Shown one piece after another: positions 1 through 8,387 of a stretch of DNA of 64,000 nt (position 1 is the first letter of the stretch; each line of letters begins with the position of its first letter). This DNA is from Methanobacteriaceae archaeon. Its GTDB lineage: Archaea; Methanobacteriota; Methanobacteria; Methanobacteriales; Methanobacteriaceae. Location: positions 248,001-312,000 of the forward strand of contig JAUSNX010000001.1 of assembly GCA_030656015.1 (NCBI GenBank). Direction: 5' to 3'. A program made the position numbers and the translations under genes. The notes beneath the pieces were generated by a model. That model made no database searches. It saw only the letters and a list, made by a program, of their open reading frames with translations, and was not told where the DNA came from.

Positions 1-4
1 AAAT

Positions 5-802
5 ATGATAATCACTCTTTTAAAGTCCACCAGATTAACCTGGGCGGCCAAAAATGTTCATATGTATCTTCTGGCTTTGACTTATGCTTATTTTTCTCAG
101 ACCATTATTACAAACCCATTAGAAATTTTAGAGGGATTAATACTTGTTTCTGTTTTATGGGGTGCACTTTACTCTCTTAATGATTTAACAGACCTTGAAG
201 TTGATAAAAAAGATAAAAGTAAGATCAATAGAGCGTTTATTAAAGATTCAATAGATCCGAAAATAGTTCTGTTATTTGTTGGAATTTTATGTTTATCCGT
301 ATTTGGTATTTCTATATTGACTTTGACCCCATTATTCACCATAATAATGCTAATGATGGTGATAAACCAGTTATTATATACCTTACCACCCCTAAGACTT
401 AAAGAAACTGCCCTGGCCCCATTCGCTAGTACGGCCACCAATAATGTTCTTAGAGTTGCTTCATGTACTGTAATTTTAGGCAATATTCTTTTGGTACCAT
501 TAAGTGTTTATCTTTTAATGTTTGTAGCTGGAATGGGTACCTATTTGATGTATAAAGAAAAAACAAAAATGATGCATGGATTAGCAGCAATATTTTGTCT
601 TTTAATAACATATATTCTATTAGTAGGTGATATGAATGTCATCCAAGTAATGATTATAATTGTCCCATCATTTTTGGCCACCATACCCCTTTATCTATCT
701 AATTTCTTTGAAAAAGAAAAAATGATTAATTTAGCAGACTTTTTATATCATAAAGTTGTCTTAATTTTCTATCTGGTTTGCATATTCGTTCTATTATTCT
801 AA
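5..802 (+). CDS. UbiA-family prenyltransferase
   Basis: Integral membrane protein of 265 residues, with about eight or nine hydrophobic segments spread over its length. The UbiA signature NDLTDLEVD (N59, D60, D63, D67) follows the second membrane helix; in this family the aspartates bind Mg2+ and the prenyl diphosphate. The family moves a prenyl chain onto an aromatic or polar acceptor, and archaeal members make ether lipids, quinone-like compounds or sugar-lipid carriers. The acceptor cannot be told from the sequence. The first ATG lies 5 bases from the window edge, so the true start may lie further upstream. The next gene is on the opposite strand. The family call is firm and the substrate is unknown. 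Confidence 0.8.
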   Translation: MIITLLKSTRLTWAAKNVHMYLLALTYAYFSQTIITNPLEILEGLILVSVLWGALYSLNDLTDLEVDKKDKSKINRAFIKDSIDPKIVLLFVGILCLSVFGISILTLTPLFTIIMLMMVINQLLYTLPPLRLKETALAPFASTATNNVLRVASCTVILGNILLVPLSVYLLMFVAGMGTYLMYKEKTKMMHGLAAIFCLLITYILLVGDMNVIQVMIIIVPSFLATIPLYLSNFFEKEKMINLADFLYHKVVLIFYLVCIFVLLF

Positions 803-935
803 ATTGGTAAAAATAAGATTTAAATACTAAATAAATAGAAATAAAAAAATTTTCTTTATAATAAATAAATTAAAATAAATAATCTAAGTTTTAAAAAAAA
901 TAAAAAACTAATATGAATTTAGGTAGGAATTTATA

Positions 936-2123
936 TTAGAATACTTTACCTAATTTCAATAATGCCTTTGGAGATACCTTAATTAATTTTTTAACCAATT
1001 CAGCAGTACTAATTTTTTCAAAATCGCTGTCTTTAAAGGTATCAGCTATGGAGTTAAGCTCATCATCATTTAAAGTCATCATATAATCTTTGACTTTGAG
1101 ATATTTATTTATAGAGTCTCCAATTTCAGCCCGACAAGTTGTTTCATATTCTTTAAGTTTATTTTCAGATAAATCTCCTTCATTAATGGCCTCAGCAGCG
1201 ACTTTACCAGCAATCATTCCACCAGTCATTCCACTGATAATTCCACCACCAGTTAAAGGATTTACCTGTCCTGCTGCATCTCCAACAACCATTAAGTTAT
1301 CAGTGACCAATTTTTTAGGCATCCCACCAACAGGATCTCCACCAATGTTTAATTCAACAGGTTGAGCATTTTGAGTGGCCGGGCAATTTTTAACAAAGTC
1401 CAAAAGATGATCATAAGCAGTTTTATCAGTATTAGTTGTTAAAACACCCAGACCGACATTGGCTATATCGTCACCTTTAGGGAAAATCCAGGCATATCCA
1501 CCCGGGGCCACACTACCAAAGTAAAACTCAATACAGTTATTATCTTCCATTTCCACTCCAGCCATTTCAAACTGAGCCGCAGATTCCATATCTTTAGGTT
1601 TTACTGCAGTTTTTAGGCCAGCCCATCGAGCTACCCTGGATTCAGGACCATCAGCAGCTATGATAATTTTTGCTTGAATCTGGAATTTTTCACCCATGCA
1701 TTCGGCATCTACTAAAAATCCTTCTTCAACTCTTTCCATGGAAGTAGCGAGAGTTTTGATTTTAATTTCAGCACCAGCACGTCCAGCATCCATGGCCATG
1801 TATTTATCAAAAACTTTTCTCTCTAAAATGCAACCTGCTTCCGGCAAGTCCACTTTATCAGAAGTTAGCCATACATTAGTTCCATCAGGAGATATTAAAC
1901 GCACACCATCTAATTGTCTAGTTATCCATCTAGGATTATGTTCAATTCCTAATGATTCTAATCCACCATTGGATACTCCTTCAGCACATCTTTTTGGTGC
2001 TCCTATTTCTGATTTTTTATCCATTAATAAGACCTTTGCTCCACCACTGGCTGCGTGTTTAGCAGCAGTAGATCCAGCAGGTCCGGCACCTATAACTAAT
2101 ACATCAGTTTCAATAACCATCAT
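936..2123 (-). CDS. Geranylgeranyl reductase family flavoprotein (archaeal lipid saturation)
   Basis: FAD-dependent reductase of 395 residues. The N-terminal dinucleotide-binding fold has the GAGPAG motif at residues 12-17, and a second FAD motif GDAAGQVNPLTGGGI lies near residue 280. Family members hydrogenate the geranylgeranyl chains of archaeal phospholipids at the membrane surface. A two-cluster ferredoxin gene ends 10 nt upstream on the same strand and is the probable electron donor. The ribosome site AAGGTG sits only 2 nt before the first of two consecutive ATGs, so the second ATG (start at 2120) may be the one used. It could instead act on another polyprenyl compound, since genomes of this group often carry several paralogues. 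Confidence 0.85.
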   Translation of the reverse strand: MMVIETDVLVIGAGPAGSTAAKHAASGGAKVLLMDKKSEIGAPKRCAEGVSNGGLESLGIEHNPRWITRQLDGVRLISPDGTNVWLTSDKVDLPEAGCILERKVFDKYMAMDAGRAGAEIKIKTLATSMERVEEGFLVDAECMGEKFQIQAKIIIAADGPESRVARWAGLKTAVKPKDMESAAQFEMAGVEMEDNNCIEFYFGSVAPGGYAWIFPKGDDIANVGLGVLTTNTDKTAYDHLLDFVKNCPATQNAQPVELNIGGDPVGGMPKKLVTDNLMVVGDAAGQVNPLTGGGIISGMTGGMIAGKVAAEAINEGDLSENKLKEYETTCRAEIGDSINKYLKVKDYMMTLNDDELNSIADTFKDSDFEKISTAELVKKLIKVSPKALLKLGKVF

Positions 2124-2133
2124 AACACCTTAA

Positions 2134-2298
2134 TTATTCCTTTTCCAGCGCCTTCACCGGGCAAACCTGGACACAAAGGCTACACTCTTTGCATTGGTCT
2201 TCATTAAATTTCAAAGTTAGTTCCCTAACTTCGATTAAGTTGCGGGGGCAAACTCCTGCACATTCCCCACAATACATACACCATTCCTTGACAATCAT
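2134..2298 (-). CDS. Small 2[4Fe-4S] ferredoxin
   Basis: A 54-residue ORF read directly from the minus strand, starting at the ATG at 2298-2296 and ending with TAA. It carries two complete cluster motifs: C7-x2-C10-x2-C13-x3-C17-P and C36-x2-C39-x2-C42-x3-C46-P, each of the CxxCxxCxxxCP type. It is a soluble electron carrier. The gene is immediately upstream of the geranylgeranyl-reductase-like gene on the same strand with a 10-nt gap, so the two are almost certainly co-transcribed. The likely role is to donate electrons for lipid double-bond reduction; that pairing is inference from position and from the known ferredoxin dependence of some archaeal reductases. Confidence 0.9.
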   Translation of the reverse strand: MIVKEWCMYCGECAGVCPRNLIEVRELTLKFNEDQCKECSLCVQVCPVKALEKE

Positions 2299-2776
2299 CT
2301 TATCTTACCTTTTAAAATTATTTATAAGTTTAATTATTATAGATTATTAGTCTTTGAGTATTTTAATATATTATCTTTACTATTAATTGCAAAATTATCA
2401 TAGATATAAACCTAGATATATGCAGTTTACTATTAATATTTTTAAATTAATTTAATAGATTAATAAAATAATAATCATAATTTATTAGATTTAGCAAATA
2501 ATTAGCAAATTTTATTCTACCAAAAACTAAATTTATTAAAATTTCTATTTAGTTCAATTTATATTAGATTTTTAGGTATTTATTCATTTCCATTAATAAT
2601 CATGTTTTTATAGTGTAGTAATTACACAATAAGCATTTAATATCTAATTAAATCATGAAAAAAGTTATCCTTAAATAAAATAGTTTATTTCATTTAAAAA
2701 TAATGATATAAGAGTAATTATATAATATTAACAATGATAATTGTGTATTAAATAGAATACTGATTCGGTGAGTTCT
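2299..2776. other. Intergenic region with divergent promoters
   Basis: About 480 nt of very A/T-rich DNA between the ferredoxin gene (minus strand) and the Hsp20 gene (plus strand), so it must hold two divergent promoters. On the plus strand a TATA-like stretch TTATATAATA at 2718-2727 is followed by a small inverted repeat, ACAAT-GATA-ATTGT, at 2731-2744, close to the expected transcription start of the Hsp20 gene. No further ORF or RNA gene was seen. Confidence 0.5.
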
Positions 2777-3280
2777 ATGGAAAAAAAAGAGACTGATATT
2801 AACGAGAATATAGAAGAGGAAATTAAAGAAGAAAATACCGATAATAAATCAGAAGATAACGAAAAAATAAATGCTGAGAAATTATTGAATGATATAATCA
2901 GCGACATTCAAAATAAAGCTGGAGAATTTGGAAAAACTATCTCTGATTATAAAACTGCCCTTCAAAAACCACTTACAGATGTTATAGAAACAAAAACTAG
3001 TTTAATAATAACATTTGATTTGCCGGGAGTTAATAAAGATGATATCGATCTGGGAATATCAGAAGACAGTATTGAAATAAAAGTTCTCTTTGAAGAAGAA
3101 AATAACAATGAAAACACCAAATATCTTCAAAAAGAAAGAAGCCATGGAAAGCTTCTGCGATCAATAACTCTACCTATGAACATAAAGACTGAAGAAGTTA
3201 AAGCAACTTTTAAGGATTCCGTTTTAACTGTTGAAATGCCTAAAATGGATAAAGAAGTCCATAAAGTAGATATTATTTAA
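2777..3280 (+). CDS. Hsp20/alpha-crystallin small heat shock protein
   Basis: A 167-residue small heat shock protein, an ATP-independent holdase that binds unfolding proteins. The first 60 residues are very acidic and lysine-rich. The alpha-crystallin domain covers roughly residues 75-165, with the typical FDLPGVNKDDI strand, the RSITLP segment and the end motif KDSVLTVEMPK. The C-terminus VDII resembles the IxI assembly tail. An in-frame GTG lies 9 nt upstream, but the ribosome site GGTGA is correctly spaced for the ATG at 2777. It is a single-gene unit. The inverted repeat at 2731-2744 near the transcription start may be a heat-shock operator (inference). Confidence 0.9.
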   Translation: MEKKETDINENIEEEIKEENTDNKSEDNEKINAEKLLNDIISDIQNKAGEFGKTISDYKTALQKPLTDVIETKTSLIITFDLPGVNKDDIDLGISEDSIEIKVLFEEENNNENTKYLQKERSHGKLLRSITLPMNIKTEEVKATFKDSVLTVEMPKMDKEVHKVDII

Positions 3281-3466
3281 ATTAAATAAATATAATTGTA
3301 TTATTATTAATTATTATTTTGAAATATTTTTAAATTTTTTTTAATTAATCTAAATTTTTTTATCCATTTTTTAACAAAAAATTCGAAATTAAATTATTAT
3401 ACTCTATTCATATTCTATAATTTCATTTTTTCACAATAGTATTTAAAAAAAACAGAACATTTATAT

Positions 3467-3487
3467 GTATGCAAGTGCATACTTGCA
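3467..3487 (+). promoter_or_regulatory. Probable TetR operator (overlapping inverted repeats)
   Basis: Two overlapping perfect inverted repeats lie just before the TetR-type gene: GTATGCA-AG-TGCATAC (3467-3482) and TGCAAGT-GCAT-ACTTGCA (3470-3487). The A/T stretch TTTAAAAA at about 3442-3449 would be the TATA box, which places transcription start inside the palindrome. This is the usual position for autorepression. The arms contain G and C in an otherwise A/T-only region, which makes chance unlikely. Confidence 0.7.
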
Positions 3488-3490
3488 AAA

Positions 3491-4075
3491 ATGGATAATA
3501 CGGAAGATAAAATACTGGATGCAACCATCAAACTCCTAGATGAGGTGGGATGGGACGGTGCCACAACCAAAAGAATAGCTGCTGAAGCCGGGGTAAATGA
3601 AGTAACCTTGTTTAGAAAATTTAAAACTAAAAACCTCATGCTTGAAGCTGCAAAGAATAGAAGTGCTGGTAAATTTCTTAATGAGCTCGAAGAGCTTCTA
3701 AAAATCGATCCTGAAAGTGACATTCAAACTTATCTAAGAACTATCTGGAAAAATTCTTCAAAAATGATCGATAAAAGAACTAACTTAATACGGATCTCCA
3801 TGGAAGAAGTAAGGGGAGTTCCATTCGAAAATAAAGTATTGCCCAAAATTTCAAAAATGGTGCTAGATAATTTGACAGGTTATTTCAAAGATCAAATGGT
3901 TAAAGGAACTATGCGTAATATCGACCCGGAAGTGGCCGCTTTGAATTTTTTCAGTATTGTTTTCCAAATGAATATGATGTGGAAAGTTTATGGACAAAAT
4001 CCACCAGTAGAAGATGAAAGATGCTTGGAAAGCTTCCTGGACATATTCATGAACGGTATTTTAGTAAATAAATAG
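3491..4075 (+). CDS. TetR/AcrR-family transcriptional regulator
   Basis: A 194-residue regulator. Residues 5-50 form the TetR DNA-binding domain: ILDATIKLLDEVGWDGATT leads into the helix-turn-helix RIAAEAGVNEVTLFRKFKTK. The remainder is the helical ligand-binding and dimerisation domain, which diverges too much to suggest a ligand. The ATG is only 4 nt after an overlapping palindrome (3467-3487), indicating autorepression. There is no clear ribosome site, so the message is probably nearly leaderless. The next gene downstream on the same strand, 124 nt on, encodes a YhgE/Pip-type membrane protein and is the likely target. TetR-exporter pairs of this sort are common. Confidence 0.88.
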   Translation: MDNTEDKILDATIKLLDEVGWDGATTKRIAAEAGVNEVTLFRKFKTKNLMLEAAKNRSAGKFLNELEELLKIDPESDIQTYLRTIWKNSSKMIDKRTNLIRISMEEVRGVPFENKVLPKISKMVLDNLTGYFKDQMVKGTMRNIDPEVAALNFFSIVFQMNMMWKVYGQNPPVEDERCLESFLDIFMNGILVNK

Positions 4076-4199
4076 AAAATATCTATAATATCTGATAATA
4101 ATCTATTATTTATAATAATTTTTAAGGAATTTTTTACAATTCACTATTAATTAATGCATTTAGTATTGAATAGCATTTTAGAATTAGGAATGATTTTGA

Positions 4200-6104
4200 A
4201 TGATAAAAGGCGCAAGAGAAATATTTAAAAATGATATGAAAACTATTAAAAATAACCCGGCCGTCGTGCTGGTTATTTTCATAATTATTTGTATACCCTC
4301 ACTTTATGCATTACTTAATGTTCAGGCCACATGGGATCCCTATGCTAGAACGGCAAATATCGAAGTAGCAGTAGTTAATGATGATTTGGGTTATACTACC
4401 AACGGAACCCATTATAATATAGGAAATATTTTAGTAGATGAATTAAAAGATAACAAAAATTTCAGCTGGAGGTTTGTTGGTAAAAAAACTGCATTAAATG
4501 GAGTTAAAAATGGAGACTATTACGCAGCCCTAATAATACCCTCTAATTTCAGTGAAAACTTACTTTCAATTGAAACCACAACACCCCAACCCGCTCAAAT
4601 AGAATATATAGTTAATGATAAGTTGAATCCAGTTGCACCTCGACTTACCAGTGTTGGAGCAGATGCTGTACAAACAAAAATCAATAATGAAATAGTTAAA
4701 ACCGTTGATGGAATTATTTTTGGTCAGCTCAGTGATGTGGGATCACTGGTTAAAGATAATAAAGCTCAATTCCTTAAATTAAAAGCATTTGTAAATGAAT
4801 TAAATGGAAAATTAGGCGAGATATATTCCACCCTGGGGGAAGCAAATAACGTCATGAGTACGGTTAATGAAATCTGGCCTAAAATTAGTGCTGCTTTACC
4901 AGAAATACAAACTTATTCCAATAATGTGCGTGGAAAATACGACACATTATATAATCAAGTAACATCAGATCCTGCCAAGGCACTAACTACTGTTCAGGAC
5001 ATGGAAACAAAGGTTAGTACCACCATCACTGGCCTAAAATACGTTGATGCTATATTAACCAGTTTAAACAATGCTACAGGCGATGGTAATTTAAAACCAG
5101 TTATTGGTCAAATTGAAGACGATATAAACAAAGCAAATCAAGTTTTTGGCATTTTAAAAAGTGTTGAATCCGATATAAAAGATGGTAAAAATCCTCAAGG
5201 GAAATTAACTAAATTAAAAACTTTAATTGATGAAATGGATGATGGAGTAAATTATCTGGTTAAAAATAAAGCCAGTATAAATAAGAAAATTAATGATGCA
5301 ACAGCTAAATTAAGTTTAGTTAACTCAAAATGGCCTATAGTTAAACAATCTATTCCCATAGCTGCAGCAAAACTTAACTCCATTAATGAAGATGATTTAA
5401 ACAAATTAATCGCATTTTCAGATACGAATCAAAGCGATGTGGCTAATTACTTTGAAAGCCCGGTACAACTGGAAAAGAAACATATATATCCTGTTGATAC
5501 TTATGGATCTGCACTGGCTCCATTCTATATATCTATCTCATTATGGATAGGATGTCTTATAGCCGTGGCCATGATAAGCATGAGATTTAGGTCAATTAAA
5601 AAATATAATGCTGAAAGTGTTTATATAGGAAGAATGGGACTATTCTTGTTAATAGCTTTATTACAATCAATTTTAGTAATATTGGGTTCCTTATTCTTGC
5701 ATATACAAATAACCTCAGCATTACTATTCACCTTAACCACATTATTTGTTGGTTTATGCTTTATGATAGTGGTGTACTCCTTAACATCCGCCTTTGGAAA
5801 TGCCGGAAAAGCTATGGTAGTGGTGATACTGGTTCTACAGATTACAGCAACCGGAGGTATTTTCCCGGTGGAGATTCTCCCACCATTCTTCCAGGCCATA
5901 AATCCATATTTACCATTGACTTATTCCATTGGTGCACTCCGGGAAGTAGTTGCCGGAGTTATATGGAGTACTTACTGGTACAATATGATAGCACTGGCAC
6001 TATTCCCCGTTTTAACATTTGTTCTGACCTTATTGATCAAAGAAAAAATGGATAAACGTGCCCAACTGTTAGAAGAGAAATTGAAGAAAAGTGGTTTATT
6101 CTAA
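4200..6104 (+). CDS. YhgE/Pip-type ABC-2-like membrane protein
   Basis: A 634-residue membrane protein. One membrane helix lies at about residues 22-42, directly after the MIKGAREIFKND start. A large exported region follows (about 43-435) with helical, coiled-coil-like repeats, and then five or six membrane helices at the C-terminus with the ABC-2-type pattern ending in a short lysine-rich tail. The NVQATWDPYARTANIEVAVVN segment after the first helix is typical of the YhgE/Pip family. Members act in export of lipids, drugs or surface proteins and serve as phage receptors in some bacteria; no ATPase gene is adjacent here. It is probably controlled by the TetR protein encoded just upstream. The exported substrate is unknown. 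Confidence 0.8.
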   Translation: MIKGAREIFKNDMKTIKNNPAVVLVIFIIICIPSLYALLNVQATWDPYARTANIEVAVVNDDLGYTTNGTHYNIGNILVDELKDNKNFSWRFVGKKTALNGVKNGDYYAALIIPSNFSENLLSIETTTPQPAQIEYIVNDKLNPVAPRLTSVGADAVQTKINNEIVKTVDGIIFGQLSDVGSLVKDNKAQFLKLKAFVNELNGKLGEIYSTLGEANNVMSTVNEIWPKISAALPEIQTYSNNVRGKYDTLYNQVTSDPAKALTTVQDMETKVSTTITGLKYVDAILTSLNNATGDGNLKPVIGQIEDDINKANQVFGILKSVESDIKDGKNPQGKLTKLKTLIDEMDDGVNYLVKNKASINKKINDATAKLSLVNSKWPIVKQSIPIAAAKLNSINEDDLNKLIAFSDTNQSDVANYFESPVQLEKKHIYPVDTYGSALAPFYISISLWIGCLIAVAMISMRFRSIKKYNAESVYIGRMGLFLLIALLQSILVILGSLFLHIQITSALLFTLTTLFVGLCFMIVVYSLTSAFGNAGKAMVVVILVLQITATGGIFPVEILPPFFQAINPYLPLTYSIGALREVVAGVIWSTYWYNMIALALFPVLTFVLTLLIKEKMDKRAQLLEEKLKKSGLF

Positions 6105-6358
6105 AATTAATAATTAGAATATCCACATAAATCTATTTTTTTATATTATTTTTTAAATTATGTCTATTGATAAAAAAATCAATTTTCAAATATTTTTTAA
6201 AATTTGCATTTGAACCATTAATTTCTTTAAAAATGAATAAAATCAAGGATATTCTATTCCTAATTTTATTCTTTAAGGAAAATTGTTGCTTTTTAAAAAA
6301 CTATTTGTAATTTTCAAATGATTAAAAATAATACCTATTTTAAACATATCATATTCCA

Positions 6359-7027
6359 GTGATTCAATTGGAGATTGAAAGAAAAATAATAAACTGTGAA
6401 GATTTTAAAGTACCATGCGCAATTTTAAAACCAACAAAGTATGTAGGAGCTGCCGTGGTGGTTCATGGATATGGTGGTTTTAAAGAAGAAACTTTAGGGC
6501 TGGCCTGGCGCATAGCAGAACAAGGATTCATTACCGGAGCTATAGATCTTAGAGGCCATGGCGAACATCCACTGGATCTTGATGAAAATATATTGTTAGA
6601 CTTGGAAGCTTCTATTTCTTATTTTAGACAATTCGGAAAAGTCACAGCGATAGGGCATTCATTAGGTGGCCGCCTTTCACTTATAAGTAGTGCGGATTAT
6701 GCCATTGGAATTGCTCCCGCATTAGATAAAACCTACAGTCCCCAAACTCAAGAATTAATTGAAGAAATGAGGGATTATAGGGTGAGTAAATCAAATTCTA
6801 ATATATTTAACATCTTAAATAACCTTCCCAAATATCAAATCAAAGATGATAAAGTTTTTATCCTGCATGGTTCACGTGATCTTCCAGAAATTATCTCTGA
6901 ATGTAATAAATTAAAATCCGAAGGATTAGATATTTTTGAAATAGATGAGGCGTTGCACGGCGACATTTTTCTTTTTGAACCAACTTTCAAAGCAGTTAAT
7001 GATAAAATGGAAGAATGGTATAAATAA
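6359..7027 (+). CDS. Alpha/beta hydrolase
   Basis: A 222-residue cytoplasmic serine hydrolase. It has the oxyanion segment VVVHGYGGFKEE, then DLRGHGEH, and the nucleophile elbow GHSLGG with S101. A plausible acid follows in LHGSRDLPE and the catalytic histidine in ALHGD near residue 198. The substrate is unknown; dienelactone-hydrolase-like or acyl esterase activity would fit the fold. The start is uncertain: the GTG at 6359 has no ribosome site and would fit a leaderless message, while a TTG follows 9 nt later. No partner gene is close, the nearest being the YhgE-like gene 254 nt upstream. Confidence 0.8.
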   Translation: MIQLEIERKIINCEDFKVPCAILKPTKYVGAAVVVHGYGGFKEETLGLAWRIAEQGFITGAIDLRGHGEHPLDLDENILLDLEASISYFRQFGKVTAIGHSLGGRLSLISSADYAIGIAPALDKTYSPQTQELIEEMRDYRVSKSNSNIFNILNNLPKYQIKDDKVFILHGSRDLPEIISECNKLKSEGLDIFEIDEALHGDIFLFEPTFKAVNDKMEEWYK

Positions 7028-7443
7028 TTTTTATGAATTTTTAGTTATTAAAATACAAAATATGATCTAGTAGAAAAATTATTAAAAAAAACATAAATCT
7101 AATAAATTTTTACAATGCAAAAATTATCCTGAAAAACATATCCCTAAATTCTCAATTTTCAACCAATATTTCAAAGAAAATAAGTGTATTCGTTATATGG
7201 ATGTTTAACGAAGAATATTTGTTACCTAATTTTAATTTCTAAACCATATATTAACAAGAACATCCATATGTAATAGTTAATTTAGATTAAATTTTGTAGT
7301 AAAATTCACGAGATAGTACTAAATAAATTAATTTATTAAATCATGAGTAAATTTATTCAGTACTTTCTTGATTTATTGCATTTAATATACAATTTAAATT
7401 GAAAAAATCAAATATGGATTTATCCAAACAAAATGTGGGTCAA
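7028..7443. other. Intergenic region with long inverted repeats
   Basis: About 415 nt without a gene. Three sequence features stand out. TTCGTTA (7189-7195) and TAACGAA (7206-7212) form one stem. ATATGGATGTT (7195-7205) and AACATCCATAT (7259-7269) form an 11-bp stem across 53 nt and partly overlap the first, so the two pairings exclude each other. AATAAATTAATTTATT at 7322-7337 is a perfect palindrome but is A/T only. The region is the 5' flank of the YbaN-like gene and could be regulatory. Confidence 0.4.
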
Positions 7444-7809
7444 ATGAAAACTAAAAAATTTTTTTTTCTGATGTTGGGAACTGCATTTTTAAGCACAGGT
7501 GCCGTTGGGCTAATTATTCCAGTATTGCCCACTACTCCGTTTATTTTAGCCGCATTTTTTTGTTTTACTAAAAGTTCCAAGAAAGCTGAACAATGGATTA
7601 TGAAAAATAGATATTTCAGAAGTTATATTGAAAATTATAAAAATAAAAAGGGCGTTCCATTAGACATTAAAATAAAAAGCATTTTATTTTTGTGGATCAG
7701 CTTGTTAGGGTCTCTATTATTTTTTAATCAGAAAAATCTATATATAATGCTAATTTTAGTGGGAATAGCAGTTACTGTGCATATCTTTTTATTAAAAACT
7801 AAAAAGTAG
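7444..7809 (+). CDS. YbaN/DUF454-family inner membrane protein
   Basis: A small membrane protein of 121 residues from the ATG at 7444, with the family signature GLIIPVLPTTPFILAAFFCF in the first hairpin and the conserved stretch KAEQWIMKNRYFRSYIENY on the cytoplasmic side, followed by two more membrane helices. The family (DUF454, E. coli YbaN) has no established function. In-frame upstream starts exist at 7399 (TTG) and 7414 (ATG). The chosen ATG has GTGGG at ribosome-site distance and gives the usual family length and N-terminus. The gene stands alone. Confidence 0.8.
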   Translation: MKTKKFFFLMLGTAFLSTGAVGLIIPVLPTTPFILAAFFCFTKSSKKAEQWIMKNRYFRSYIENYKNKKGVPLDIKIKSILFLWISLLGSLLFFNQKNLYIMLILVGIAVTVHIFLLKTKK

Positions 7810-7861
7810 AATAAAAAATGAAATCTAAATATTCAATAGTGGATAAATAATTTTAATGTTA

Positions 7862-8335
7862 TAAATGGGACACCTTAATGCTAATCTAAAACCCATCACC
7901 ATATCAGTGATTTCAGGAATATTGGATGGAATTAATAGATTATGACTGGTATCGTCTAAAATTTAAATTTTTGAGTGTTTTATCAAGAGATTTGTTGCAT
8001 CAACAAAACTAAAACTAGACACTAAAATTAGAGAAGAACCCAAATGTGGATGATCCACAGCCAATTGTTGGGCAACAGCCCCGCTCAACGAAAACCAATG
8101 AAATGGGCCTTTGAGATTTTCAAGGTTTTTAAAAGTGAATAAATCTCCTCAGAAAATAATCCATGGAATAATGAGTTTTTTTAGGGGACCTACATGACCT
8201 AATAAATCAATACTTATAGTTCGATAATCTGGATATTTCTGGAATTATAGGTTCGTAGAAATTTAAATCATCAAAAAGACCATTGAGGAATACTATAGGG
8301 AATCCCTGGCCAGATTCTTTGTAGTTGAGTTCCAT
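7862..8335 (-). pseudogene. Decayed alpha/beta hydrolase gene
   Basis: On the minus strand an alpha/beta hydrolase can be read only by switching frames. From the ATG at 8335 the frame gives MELNYKESGQGFPIVFLNGL and then hits TGA. A shift gives IDLLGHVG, and another gives SEEIYSLLKTLKISKAHFIG. A further shift at the nucleophile elbow gives SLSGAVAQQLAVDHPHLGSS followed by LILVSSFSFVD. The remainder (LLIPSNIPEITDMV) lacks the usual lid region. There are at least three frameshifts and an internal deletion, so this is a dead gene. It is not a copy of the hydrolase at 6359, whose motifs differ. The extreme 3' boundary is approximate. Confidence 0.8.
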
Positions 8336-8387
8336 TAAATATGGGCCATTCTAGATCAATTTCTGTTGATGCACAGCATAAATATAT

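Noticed and set aside
1696-2133. 145-codon plus-strand frame
   Set aside because: It lies wholly antisense to the lipid reductase gene, has no family resemblance and is explained as a shadow frame.
7249-7263. 15-mer TATTAACAAGAACAT repeated at 53417-53431, each about 190 nt before a membrane-protein gene
   Set aside because: A shared 15-mer is expected by chance at about this rate in 64 kb of A/T-rich DNA, and the flanks do not match.
7322-7337. Perfect 16-bp palindrome AATAAATTAATTTATT
   Set aside because: Made of A and T only; such palindromes recur by chance throughout the intergenic DNA here.
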